A program made the translations under genes and the position numbers. The notes beneath the pieces were generated by a model. It ran no database searches. It was not told where the DNA came from and was given only the letters and a program-made list of their open reading frames with translations. Of a stretch of 64,000 nucleotides of DNA, positions 1 to 7,889 are shown piece by piece. The stretch is from Ferruginivarius sediminum (lineage in GTDB: Bacteria; Pseudomonadota; Alphaproteobacteria; Kiloniellales; Rhodovibrionaceae), in assembly GCF_003344765.1 (NCBI RefSeq), contig NZ_QPMH01000005.1:1-64000 (forward strand), given 5' to 3'. Position 1 is the stretch's first letter; every line of letters starts with the position of its first letter.

Positions 1-458
<458 letters not shown>

Positions 459-496
459 TGAAAGACAGTTGCTCACCCCCATTGCGACCCTTCCTC

Positions 497-550
497 GGGA
501 CGGTGCCAAGCCTACCTCCCCCTGACTCGGCACCGTCCCTTTTTATTTTC
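497..550 (+). terminator. Rho-independent terminator between transposase and pdeM
   Basis: A perfect 11-bp stem (GGGACGGTGCC at 497-507, GGCACCGTCCC at 529-539) encloses a 21-nt loop and is followed by a T-rich run. It would end transcripts leaving the IS110 transposase before they enter the convergent pdeM gene. Confidence 0.75.
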
Positions 551-567
551 TTATTTTCGCGCCGCTC

Positions 568-1302
568 TCATGCCACCAGCGCGCTCCGGTCGGCACTGAC
601 AATGCGCTGGCGCCCCAGCAGATGGACCTCGCAACGCCGTGGGAAGAGCGCACGAATCGCAGGGTCGAGGACGCTCAGCCCGCCCGTGTAGGCGCCGAAG
701 GCCGGCAGGACGAGACGGCGGCCGTCGCCGGCAAAGCAACGGTGGCTCATCCGCCGTCCGCGCGCCCAGACGGCGGCCTTGGGGTGATAGTGGCCGGAGA
801 TTTCGCCGGCCGGTGCCCGGCCGTCGGCCGCGACGTGCCGGAAAAGCAGGCCGCCGATCACAAGCTCCTCAGCCACCTGACCGCCAATCTTGGGGCTTGG
901 CGCGGGGTCGTGATTACCGGCGATCCAGACCCATTCGCGGGCGTTGGTGAGGGCGCGCAGCCGGCCGCGATCCCCGTCGCTCAGGCGGGTCGCGCCATCT
1001 CCGTCGTGAAAGGAGTCGCCTAGGCAGATCACGGTTTCGGGCTCATACCGTGCAATGACCGTTTCCAGCCGGCCGAGCGTCGCCGCGCTGTCGTAGGGCG
1101 GCAGCGGCCGCTTGTGCCGGCCAAGGCTGCTGCCTTTCTCAAGGTGCAGGTCGGCAACGACCAGCGTTCGTTTGTCGGGCCAGACAAGAGCGCCCGAGAG
1201 GTCGGCCAGAAGGTCCGCGCCATTGACCCGCAATCGCGCCGTCTCGCCGCGCAATCCGGGCGCCTTCATGGCTTCGCTTGAAATCCGGCCATCTCCATCC
1301 AC
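568..1302 (-). CDS. pdeM: Ligase-associated metallophosphoesterase PdeM
   Basis: Binuclear metallophosphoesterase of the calcineurin fold, 244 residues. The metal-binding series is complete: D51-x-H53 in VVADLHLEKGSS, G95-D96 in LGDSFHDG, G129-N-H-D132, and G170-H-Y-H173. This family (MPE/PdeM) is a Mn-dependent DNA endonuclease found beside an ATP-dependent ligase, a Lhr-like helicase and an MBL exonuclease; two of those lie 6.6 kb away on the other strand. The start is GTG at 1302, chosen for an AGGAG sequence at 1313-1317 that overlaps the end of the helicase gene and implies translational coupling. An in-frame ATG at 1269 is the alternative but has a poorer ribosome site. Confidence 0.9.
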   Translation of the reverse strand: MDGDGRISSEAMKAPGLRGETARLRVNGADLLADLSGALVWPDKRTLVVADLHLEKGSSLGRHKRPLPPYDSAATLGRLETVIARYEPETVICLGDSFHDGDGATRLSDGDRGRLRALTNAREWVWIAGNHDPAPSPKIGGQVAEELVIGGLLFRHVAADGRAPAGEISGHYHPKAAVWARGRRMSHRCFAGDGRRLVLPAFGAYTGGLSVLDPAIRALFPRRCEVHLLGRQRIVSADRSALVA

Positions 1303-1314
1303 CGGGATCGGCTC

Positions 1315-3789
1315 CTAAAGGGGCAGTTCGGCCTGGTCCAGGTCGCTTGCGGTCGCCTCGTCGATCAGCGCCTGCGCGCCTTCGTCCAGCAGTTCGTCGA
1401 CCGCCTCGCCGTAAACCTGCTCGCGGCCGATTTCCAGCAGCACCGGCACGGCCAGCGGCGAGATGCGCGTCAGCCTTTGCGTGCGGATCCGGCCGCGCAC
1501 CCGCGCCAGCATGTCCGCCACGCGGCGCACGTCGGTCAAGCCGCCCGCCGCCTCCTGCCGCGTGGTGCGCAACAGCACATGGTCGGGCTGGTGCTTGCGC
1601 AGCACGTCATAGATCAGGTCGGCCGAGAAAGTCACCTGCTTGCCCGTCTTCTCGTGCCCGGGCAACTGCTTATCCAGCAGCCCCGCGACGATGCCGACGT
1701 TGCGGAAGGTCCGGCGCAGCATGGAGGATTCCGCCATCCATTCCTCCAGGTCGTCGCCCAGCATGTCCTGGTCGAACAGCGCATCCACCTGCGCCTCGTC
1801 CGGCGCGGCCAGCGACCACACCGCCAGCACGTAGTCCGTTGCAACGAAACCCAGCGGTTTCAGGCCCATGCGCTCCATCCGGCGCGTTACCAGCATGCCC
1901 AGCGTCTGGTGCGCGTTCCGCCCCTCGAAGCAGTAGGCCACCAGGAACTCCTTGTCCCCACGCGGAAAGCTTTCCACCAGCAGCCCGCCGCGCCCCGGCA
2001 CCAGCGAGCGCCACCGTTGCAGTCCCAGCCACTGCGCGACCGGCCGCGGCAGGTCGCGCCATGCGCGCCCGTCCTCCAGGATGCCGCGAACCCGGTCTGC
2101 GAGGTGCGTCGACAGCGGCAGCCGCCCGCCCATGTAGGCCGGCACCTTCGGTTCCTCGGTGCCCTTGGCGCGCGTGACTTCCACCGACATCTCGCGGATA
2201 CCCTCGAAGCGCAGCAGCTCGCCCGAGAAGATGAAAGTGTCGCCCGGCTGCAGGTGCTGTGCGAAGTATTCCTCGACCTCGCCCAGAACGCGGCCGCGCT
2301 TCAGCCGCACCTTGAGCGTGGGCGCCTCGACAATGGTGCCGACGTTCATACGGTAGCGCTGGGCGTCGCGGGCGGAAGCGACGCGGTATCGCCCGTTCCT
2401 GTCGCGGTGCAGCCGCCGGAACTGGCGATAGCCGGTGAGCGCGTATCCGCCGTGGTCGACGAAGGCCAGGATGTCGTCGAAGTCGCTCCGCTCCAGATCG
2501 CGATAGGGCTGCGCGGTCCGCACCTCCGCATGCAAATCGTCGGGCTCGAACGGCCCCGCGCAGGCGGTCGCCAGGACGTGCTGCGCCAGGACGTCCAGGC
2601 CGCCCGGACGCAGCGGCTCGCCGTCCAGCGTGCTGGCTGTGATGGCGTCCATGGCGGCGCGGCATTCCAGCACCTCGAAGCGGTTGGCGGGCACCAGCAG
2701 CGCGCGGGAGGGCGTATCCAGGCGATGGTTGGCGCGGCCAATGCGCTGCAGCAGCCGCGCCACGCCCTTTGGGGCGCCCACCTGTACGACGAGATCCACC
2801 GCCCCCCAGTCGATGCCGAGGTCGAGGGACGACGTCGCGACAACGGCCTTCAACTCGCCACGCGCCATTGCGGCCTCCACCTTGCGCCGCCGCTGCACGT
2901 CGAGGGAACCGTGGTGGAGCGCGATCGGCAGGGCATCCTCGTTCAGGTGCCACAGTTCCTGGAACACGATCTCGGCCTGGGCACGGGTGTTGACGAAGAC
3001 AAGGGCGGTGCCGGCGTCCTTGATGCGCTCGTACACCTCGGGCAGGGCATGCACCGCCATATGGCCGCCCCAGGGCAGGTACTCGCGCGTCGTCAGCATG
3101 TCGATGCGGGGTTTCGGGCCGGGGCCGGCGTCGATCCGCGTCACTGCGGTCCCGTCCTTGCCGCCGATGGAGAGCCAGCCGGCCAACTCTTCCGGGTCGC
3201 GCACCGTGGCGGACAGGCCGATGCGCCGGCATTGCGGCGCCAGGCGTGCCAGCCGCGCGAGTCCGAGGGCCAGCAGGTCGCCGCGCTTGGTGCCGGCCAG
3301 CGCGTGCAATTCGTCGATGACGACCGCCTGAAGGCCGCCGAACACCGTCCCCGCATCATGGTAGGACAGCAGCAGCGCCAGGCTTTCCGGCGTCGTCAGC
3401 AGGATCTGCGGCGGCCGCCGCCGCTGTCGTTGACGGCGGTTCTGCGGCGTGTCGCCGGTGCGCGTCTCGACGGCGATGTCGAGGCCCATGCCCTCGACCG
3501 GCTCGCTCAGGTTACGGTGAATGTCCTGCGTCAGTGCCTTCAGCGGCGAGATGTAAAGGGTGTGAAGGCCCTCGCGCGGCGCTTCCGCCAGTTCCGCCAG
3601 CGTCGGCAGGAACCCGGCCAGCGTCTTGCCGCCGCCCGTCGGCGCAATCAGCAGGGCGGAACGCCCGGCCCGTGCCGCGGCCAGCATCTCCAACTGATGC
3701 GCGTGCGGCCGCCATCCGTGCGAGTGGAACCACGCGGCAATCGGGGCGGGCAGGTTCTGGCTTTCAGGGCTGGCGGCGATTCCGTCCAT
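1315..3789 (-). CDS. Ligase-associated DEXH-box DNA helicase (Lhr-core type)
   Basis: Superfamily 2 DNA helicase of 824 residues, the usual size for ligase-associated Lhr-core proteins. Walker A is APTGGGKT at 49-56 and the Walker B/DEXH box is DELH at 159-162. Motif III-like SAT, the SSLDLGIDWG segment and the motif VI sequence QRIGRANHR follow. The C-terminal half carries the Lhr winged-helix and beta-barrel regions. These enzymes translocate 3'-5' on ssDNA and unwind RNA:DNA hybrids in a putative repair pathway with PdeM, which follows 12 bp downstream. It lies 90 bp after nsrR on the same strand, so read-through from nsrR is possible. No terminator is visible in that gap. Confidence 0.92.
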   Translation of the reverse strand: MDGIAASPESQNLPAPIAAWFHSHGWRPHAHQLEMLAAARAGRSALLIAPTGGGKTLAGFLPTLAELAEAPREGLHTLYISPLKALTQDIHRNLSEPVEGMGLDIAVETRTGDTPQNRRQRQRRRPPQILLTTPESLALLLSYHDAGTVFGGLQAVVIDELHALAGTKRGDLLALGLARLARLAPQCRRIGLSATVRDPEELAGWLSIGGKDGTAVTRIDAGPGPKPRIDMLTTREYLPWGGHMAVHALPEVYERIKDAGTALVFVNTRAQAEIVFQELWHLNEDALPIALHHGSLDVQRRRKVEAAMARGELKAVVATSSLDLGIDWGAVDLVVQVGAPKGVARLLQRIGRANHRLDTPSRALLVPANRFEVLECRAAMDAITASTLDGEPLRPGGLDVLAQHVLATACAGPFEPDDLHAEVRTAQPYRDLERSDFDDILAFVDHGGYALTGYRQFRRLHRDRNGRYRVASARDAQRYRMNVGTIVEAPTLKVRLKRGRVLGEVEEYFAQHLQPGDTFIFSGELLRFEGIREMSVEVTRAKGTEEPKVPAYMGGRLPLSTHLADRVRGILEDGRAWRDLPRPVAQWLGLQRWRSLVPGRGGLLVESFPRGDKEFLVAYCFEGRNAHQTLGMLVTRRMERMGLKPLGFVATDYVLAVWSLAAPDEAQVDALFDQDMLGDDLEEWMAESSMLRRTFRNVGIVAGLLDKQLPGHEKTGKQVTFSADLIYDVLRKHQPDHVLLRTTRQEAAGGLTDVRRVADMLARVRGRIRTQRLTRISPLAVPVLLEIGREQVYGEAVDELLDEGAQALIDEATASDLDQAELPL

Positions 3790-3879
3790 CGCCGCGGGAT
3801 GATAGCGTCAATGGCCGAGACGGGAACAGGGGCAAGATTGGTCCGCCGCGTGGAGCCGCGTACGGCGGGCGGCGGTGCG

Positions 3880-4311
3880 CTACTCGGCCGGCTGCAGTTC
3901 CGAGAGCTTCGCCCCGGTCTCGCCGCCGACGAGGTCGGCCAGGGTGTGCTTGTTCATTGTGTCGATGAAGGCGTCGCGGGCATCGTCGAGGGCAGTGCGC
4001 AGGCGGCAGACGCCGCGAAGCGGACAGGGGTCGCGGTCGCAGTCGATGATGGTCCGTACATCCTCAAGCGCCTCGATGACGTCGCCGGGGCGGATCTCGC
4101 TTGCCGGCCGGGCCAGCGACATGCCGCCGTCCTTGCCCCGCCGCGTGGCGAGGAATTCGCTCTGCGCCAGCTTGTGGACGATCTTGCGCAAATGCTCGTG
4201 GGATATGCCGTAAGAGCGTGAAATCTCGTCGATCGTGACCAGCCGCCCGTCATTGGCGGCCACATAAAGCAGGACCCGAAGTCCGTAATCCGTGAAGAAC
4301 TTAAGCTGCAT
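3880..4311 (-). CDS. nsrR: NsrR, Rrf2-family nitric-oxide-sensing repressor
   Basis: Rrf2-family winged-helix regulator of 143 residues. The N-terminus (MQLKFFTDYGLRVLLY) is the classical NsrR opening. Three cysteines, C91-x4-C96-x5-C102, have the spacing and numbering of the Fe-S cluster ligands of E. coli NsrR. NO disrupts the cluster and relieves repression. The start at 4311 is preceded by GGAGGG; the upstream in-frame extension to 4371 lacks support and would cover the operator. Three matching dyads lie at this promoter and in front of the oxidase and cytochrome genes, so it likely represses itself and the adjacent nirK cluster. A terminator separates it from nirK. Confidence 0.9.
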   Translation of the reverse strand: MQLKFFTDYGLRVLLYVAANDGRLVTIDEISRSYGISHEHLRKIVHKLAQSEFLATRRGKDGGMSLARPASEIRPGDVIEALEDVRTIIDCDRDPCPLRGVCRLRTALDDARDAFIDTMNKHTLADLVGGETGAKLSELQPAE

Positions 4312-4362
4312 TGCGCCCTCCGGCTTGTTCCCACTCACGATAACGCACAACGGCGTGTGGAC

Positions 4363-4385
4363 AAGATGCATATGTTAGACATCTG
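4363..4385 (-). promoter_or_regulatory. Putative NsrR operator upstream of nsrR
   Basis: A 23-bp 11-1-11 dyad with half-sites AAGATGCATAT and TTAGACATCTG. ATG and CAT are separated by exactly 11 bp, matching the known NsrR consensus layout (AAGATGCATTT-N-AAATGCATCTT). It sits about 50 bp before the nsrR start, consistent with autorepression. Confidence 0.7.
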
Positions 4386-4397
4386 ATATGCCAGCAT

Positions 4398-4438
4398 AAA
4401 AAAATCCGGCGTGGGCGTGCGGAACACGCCCACGCCGG
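4398..4438 (-). terminator. Rho-independent terminator of nirK
   Basis: A perfect 14-bp GC-rich stem (4406-4419 pairing with 4425-4438, 5-nt loop) is followed, reading on the minus strand, by ATTTTTTT. It lies 33 bp beyond the nirK stop and isolates nirK transcription from nsrR. Confidence 0.9.
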
Positions 4439-4470
4439 CACTGCCCGGCCCCCTGTGTGGGGATAGGGGG

Positions 4471-5424
4471 TTAGGGCCGGGGCAGCAGGTTGTCGCCGTG
4501 GCCGAGGCTGTCGTCGGCGGCCTCGGAGTTCATCAGGACCGAGATGCCGCCGGTCAGCGCGTGTTTCATCGCGTGGTCGACCAGCACGTTCACGCTTTCG
4601 CGGCCCTTGGGGGGGATGATGTCGAAGATGGCGCCCGAGGCGACCGGCACGATGCGGGTCTGCAAGTCGTGCTCGACGTTCCTCGGGTTACCGCTGTTCC
4701 ACACCTTGTCCCAGATGTTGGCGATCGGGTGGAAGGAGACCGGCTCGTTCACCTGCGCATTCACGAAGTAGATGCGCACCCGCTCGCCCGGCTTGGCCAT
4801 CAGCATCATGCCGGCGTTGGGGTCGTGCAGCGGGTCGTAGTGGAACATGCGCCCGTTGACGAGCGTGCCCTTGCGGTTCTCGTTGCGGATCATCTGCTCT
4901 GCGGTCGTGCCGGTCTCGAAGAGGTCGCCGTGGACCAGGATGTACTCCCGGTCCGGCTCGGGGAATTCCTCGCTGTAGCCCTCCTTCGGGTCGACAATGA
5001 TGACGCCGTACATGCCGCGCCCGATGTGCTCGATCATCGGGTCCGCGCCGCAGTGGTAGATGAAGACGCCGGGCTTCCTGGCCTCGAAGGTGAAATGCTT
5101 GTTCTGCCCCGGCTTCACGGCCTCGAACTCGTCGGCGGCGGAGACGATGGCGGCGTGGAAGTCCATCGAATGGCTCTGCTTGTTACCCTTCTGGTTCACA
5201 AGGGTGAAGTCGATGGTGTCGCCTTCGGTGACGCGAATGGTCGGCCCCGGAATAGTGCCGCCGAAGGTCCACATCGGCTGGGTATTGCCTGCATTGTCGA
5301 CCGGCAGGTCCTTCTCGATCACCGGCAGTTCCACCTTGACCGTCTCGGCCAGGCTATCCGCCGTCTGTGCCGCCATGAGGGCCACGGCCGCCGCGGCGAC
5401 GCACAGGATGCGCTTCGCATTCAT
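4471..5424 (-). CDS. nirK: Copper-containing nitrite reductase NirK
   Basis: Periplasmic two-cupredoxin enzyme (317 residues) reducing nitrite to NO. All copper ligands are visible: type 1 H85, C125, H133, M138; type 2 H90, H124, H284; catalytic D88 (HSMDFH) and H232 (FHPI). The short loop between C125 and H133 and the VDHAMKHAL segment resemble class II/AniA-like enzymes more than Alcaligenes-type NirK. A cleavable signal peptide covers about residues 1-26 (AMAAQTADSLA-like region). ATG 5424 is chosen for GAGGAG just upstream; an open extension to 5538 overlaps the oxidase. It follows the oxidase by 49 bp, probably as one operon, and ends at a strong terminator. Confidence 0.88.
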   Translation of the reverse strand: MNAKRILCVAAAAVALMAAQTADSLAETVKVELPVIEKDLPVDNAGNTQPMWTFGGTIPGPTIRVTEGDTIDFTLVNQKGNKQSHSMDFHAAIVSAADEFEAVKPGQNKHFTFEARKPGVFIYHCGADPMIEHIGRGMYGVIIVDPKEGYSEEFPEPDREYILVHGDLFETGTTAEQMIRNENRKGTLVNGRMFHYDPLHDPNAGMMLMAKPGERVRIYFVNAQVNEPVSFHPIANIWDKVWNSGNPRNVEHDLQTRIVPVASGAIFDIIPPKGRESVNVLVDHAMKHALTGGISVLMNSEAADDSLGHGDNLLPRP

Positions 5425-5473
5425 CGGATGCTCCTCCTCGAAGTCTTTGAATGGTTTTTTGCTGTCGGTGCGG

Positions 5474-6604
5474 CTACTCGTCGGCCGAGCGGCCGCTGTT
5501 GCGTCCCCGGCTTCGCCCGCTGTTCCGGCTGCGCCCACTTTTGGACGCGGCTTCCTCGGCCGATTCGCCCTTGAAGAACGGCTGCTCGATGAGGCCGTGG
5601 TCCTCTTCCAGGCTCTGGGTCAGGTAGAAGTCCGGGTTGTATTCCTTGTCCTTCCAGACGTACCAGGGGTCGTCGCGCGCCACGGACTCGTACTCCACGA
5701 CGAAGACCGCGCCGCCCGGCGTCTTGCCGTTGTTGCTGACGTGATGCTCGATATGATCGTGGACGATCCAGCGGCCGGGATTGTCCATGCGCACGATGAC
5801 GTCCTTGCGCTCGCCCTGTTGCAGGCTGACGACGTCCGCCCAGTACGGGTCCTCGATGGGCAGGCCGTCCTTGTGGGTCACCAGCATGTCGTGTCCGTGC
5901 AGGTGGAATGCCACGTTGTTGCTGACCGCGAACAGGCGCAGGCGCACCACGTCGCCCTCCTTCACGCGGAAGGGCTGCGTCGTCGGGAAGGACTTTCCGT
6001 TGATGGAGAAGTACGACAGCTTTTCCGTCGGGTGACCGCCCTTGCCGTACTGCATCGCCACCTCCGGGTTCCAGCCGGAGAACATGAGCACGGCGTCCTT
6101 GGTGACCTCCTCCTCGATCGGCAGCGGATCCTTCGGTTCGACGATCATCGGCCCCCACATGCCGCGCAGGCCGACGTGCTCGGGCACGTTGACGTGGCAG
6201 TGGTACCAGAGACTGCCGGGCTTATCCGCGACGAAGCGGTAGGTATACGTCTCTCCCGGCGCAATCGCCTTTTGCGTGATGTCGGGCACGCCGTCGCTTT
6301 CCCACGTCCCCGTCTGATAGGTGCCGTGCCAGTGGATGGTGTGGGCCAGGGTGGAGAGGTTCGTGACCTCGGCCTCGATGGTGTCGCCCTCCTTCACGTG
6401 GATCAGCGGGGCGGGAACCTGGCCGTTGTACGCCCAGACCTTCGCCTTGAAGCCCGGCGCCACCTCGGTGATGCGCTCTTCGATGGTCATCTCGACATGA
6501 TGGGTCTCGCCCGCCCATGCGGGTGCGCCCAGGGCCAGGCCCAGAATGGCGCAGCCGAGCGTTGTCGGCAGGACGCGCCGCAGCGCGCTTGGCGGTTCAA
6601 GCAT
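5474..6604 (-). CDS. Two-domain multicopper oxidase (type C, NcgA-like)
   Basis: Exported copper oxidase of 376 residues with a signal peptide (about 1-31, ending APAWA). Domain 1 holds H88, H91-W-H93, then H135-C136-H137, H143 and M149, so the type 1 copper is in domain 1. Domain 2 has only the trinuclear-cluster ligands: H234-L-H236-G-H238 and H282-D-H284. That arrangement defines type C two-domain oxidases, whose best-known member comes from the Nitrosomonas nirK cluster (ncgA). It likely passes electrons between the adjacent cytochromes c and oxygen, or protects NirK function; its substrate is unproven. The last ~20 residues are an Arg/Ser/Gly repeat. GGGAG precedes the ATG. Confidence 0.88.
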   Translation of the reverse strand: MLEPPSALRRVLPTTLGCAILGLALGAPAWAGETHHVEMTIEERITEVAPGFKAKVWAYNGQVPAPLIHVKEGDTIEAEVTNLSTLAHTIHWHGTYQTGTWESDGVPDITQKAIAPGETYTYRFVADKPGSLWYHCHVNVPEHVGLRGMWGPMIVEPKDPLPIEEEVTKDAVLMFSGWNPEVAMQYGKGGHPTEKLSYFSINGKSFPTTQPFRVKEGDVVRLRLFAVSNNVAFHLHGHDMLVTHKDGLPIEDPYWADVVSLQQGERKDVIVRMDNPGRWIVHDHIEHHVSNNGKTPGGAVFVVEYESVARDDPWYVWKDKEYNPDFYLTQSLEEDHGLIEQPFFKGESAEEAASKSGRSRNSGRSRGRNSGRSADE

Positions 6605-6618
6605 TGGCTCGCTCCCTT

Positions 6619-6641
6619 TAGATGTATAATTATTACATCTT
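6619..6641 (-). promoter_or_regulatory. Putative NsrR operator upstream of the multicopper oxidase
   Basis: The best of three dyads: AGATGTA and TACATCT are perfect inverted arms separated by 7 bp, giving the ATG-11 bp-CAT geometry of NsrR sites. It begins 14 bp before the oxidase start, in a 58-bp intergenic gap. This suggests that the oxidase-nirK pair has its own NO-responsive promoter. A small hairpin with an A6 loop (6645-6660) lies next to it. Confidence 0.75.
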
Positions 6642-6662
6642 CAAGCCCAAAAAAATGGGCAC

Positions 6663-7028
6663 TTAGTCGGCCGAGCAGTCGCACAGTTCCCGCAGGTAGG
6701 CGACCACGCGGCGGATCTCGGCGTCGGTCATGTTGGCGTCCCAGGCCGGCATGAGGTTCGACTTGTTGACGGCCGTGCCGCCGTGCTTGATGGCCTTGAA
6801 CAGGTGGTCGTCCGTGCGCGCGGCCATCTCCGCCTTCTCGGTATGATCGCGGGGCAGGACGCGGATGTCCCCGGTGTTCAGGCCCCAGCCGTCGCCGTTG
6901 ACGCCGTGGCACTGCGTGCAGAACAGGTCATAGAGCTGCTTGCCGCTGGGTTCCTCCGCCCCGGCCGGGCTGGCGGCCAGGATGCCGGCGGCGGTAACGG
7001 CACCGATCATGAGGTTCGCTCTTCGCAT
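6663..7028 (-). CDS. Class I monoheme cytochrome c
   Basis: Periplasmic electron carrier of 121 residues. It has a signal peptide (about 1-24, ending SPAGA), one heme site C37-T-Q-C40-H41 and a probable distal methionine M93 in NLMPAW. Two further cysteines near the C-terminus (C116, C118) are unusual. It follows the diheme cytochrome by 3 bp and precedes the oxidase, the position of the small ncg cytochrome in ammonia-oxidiser nirK clusters. Probable job: donating electrons to NirK or exchanging them with the multicopper oxidase. Confidence 0.88.
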   Translation of the reverse strand: MRRANLMIGAVTAAGILAASPAGAEEPSGKQLYDLFCTQCHGVNGDGWGLNTGDIRVLPRDHTEKAEMAARTDDHLFKAIKHGGTAVNKSNLMPAWDANMTDAEIRRVVAYLRELCDCSAD

Positions 7029-7031
7029 CTC

Positions 7032-7730
7032 TCACTCCTCGCTCAGGAACCGTAGGTAGTTGACCAGCTTGTTCACCTCGCCGTCGTTCAGACCCGGATT
7101 GGGCATGAAGGTGCGCGGTTCCCAGGCCTGCGGATTCTTGATGAAGCTGAAGAGGAATTCCGGCGTCGCCCGTGCGAAGGCGGTATGCACTTCCGGCCCC
7201 GACAGGCCGCCGGTTCCCGGTGTCGGCTGATGACAGGCATCGCAGCCCTTGAACTTGCCGAAGTTCATCTTGCCCATCATCCCCGAGACCGGCTTCTCCT
7301 GATAGCTCGCCTCAGCGATGAGGTCGTCGTAGGGCCGTAGCGTCATCAGGTACTCGGCCGCCTTTTCGGCCTCTTCGGCCGAGTAGGCGGGATGCGGCTC
7401 CAGCTTGTCGTCGGGCACGATGTCGCGCTCGTCGCCCATGACCACGTTCTGGCCGAAGTAGGTGCCGGCCGGGCGGATGCGCTTAGGTTCCTGCAGCCAC
7501 TCGACCAGCCATTCCCGCCGGAACTTGTTGCCGGCATAGTAGAGGTCGGGTGCCTCGCGATTGAGCATGCGCTCGACCGTGAATTCGGCAGGCTTTTCCA
7601 GCGTATGGCACTGCGCGCATTCGCCCTCGACGAACGCCTTGGAGTCGGCGGCCCCGGCCTGCCCGGATGTTGCAAGCAGGGCCGCGAAGAGGAGGGACGT
7701 CCATGGTCCCCGGCGGGGTTGCCCCCACAT
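7032..7730 (-). CDS. Diheme cytochrome c
   Basis: Exported cytochrome of 232 residues with two heme sites, C38-A-Q-C41-H42 and C163-D-A-C166-H167, and a likely methionine ligand in TFMPNPG near residue 209. The signal peptide ends near residue 27 (SGQAGAA). Start ATG 7730 is chosen for AAGGAG immediately upstream; the open frame continues much further but only as antisense of the exonuclease gene. It is the first gene of the nir cluster and lies downstream of an NsrR-type dyad. Expected role: periplasmic electron transfer to NirK or the multicopper oxidase. Confidence 0.88.
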   Translation of the reverse strand: MWGQPRRGPWTSLLFAALLATSGQAGAADSKAFVEGECAQCHTLEKPAEFTVERMLNREAPDLYYAGNKFRREWLVEWLQEPKRIRPAGTYFGQNVVMGDERDIVPDDKLEPHPAYSAEEAEKAAEYLMTLRPYDDLIAEASYQEKPVSGMMGKMNFGKFKGCDACHQPTPGTGGLSGPEVHTAFARATPEFLFSFIKNPQAWEPRTFMPNPGLNDGEVNKLVNYLRFLSEE

Positions 7731-7793
7731 GGCTCTCTCCTTTGTGGCGGTTGGTTTTCGGCTCCCCATGGCTGAAAGGTGCGCCGCGGCCAA

Positions 7794-7823
7794 AACATGT
7801 ACAGCACATACATGTATCGTCAA
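7794..7823 (-). promoter_or_regulatory. Putative NsrR operator and promoter of the cytochrome genes
   Basis: ACATGTA and TACATGT form perfect 7-bp inverted arms spaced by 7 bp (7794-7816 as a 23-bp site), with the same ATG-11 bp-CAT geometry as the two other sites. A minus-strand TTGACG (7823-7818) with a weak -10-like TACATG 16 bp on would place the operator across the promoter. Half-site sequence departs more from the NsrR consensus than the other two. Confidence 0.55.
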
Positions 7824-7889
7824 TACATTAATTAAGGGCGATGCGATTCCATTGACGCGAGCATCGGTTGTCCCAGCTATGTAAGGCAG

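Noticed and set aside
1477..4221. Long plus-strand open frame (914 codons) opposite the helicase and nsrR
   Set aside because: It is antisense to genes with complete catalytic motifs; its translation is low-complexity with no domain, as expected from high-G+C shadow frames.
4471..5424. Loss of the catalytic histidine in NirK
   Set aside because: At first FHPIANI seemed to lack it, but alignment with the PHLIGG segment of Alcaligenes NirK shows the catalytic His is H232.
6645..6660. Hairpin GCCCA/TGGGC as terminator of the cytochrome genes
   Set aside because: Only a 5-bp stem and no T-run on the minus strand after it.
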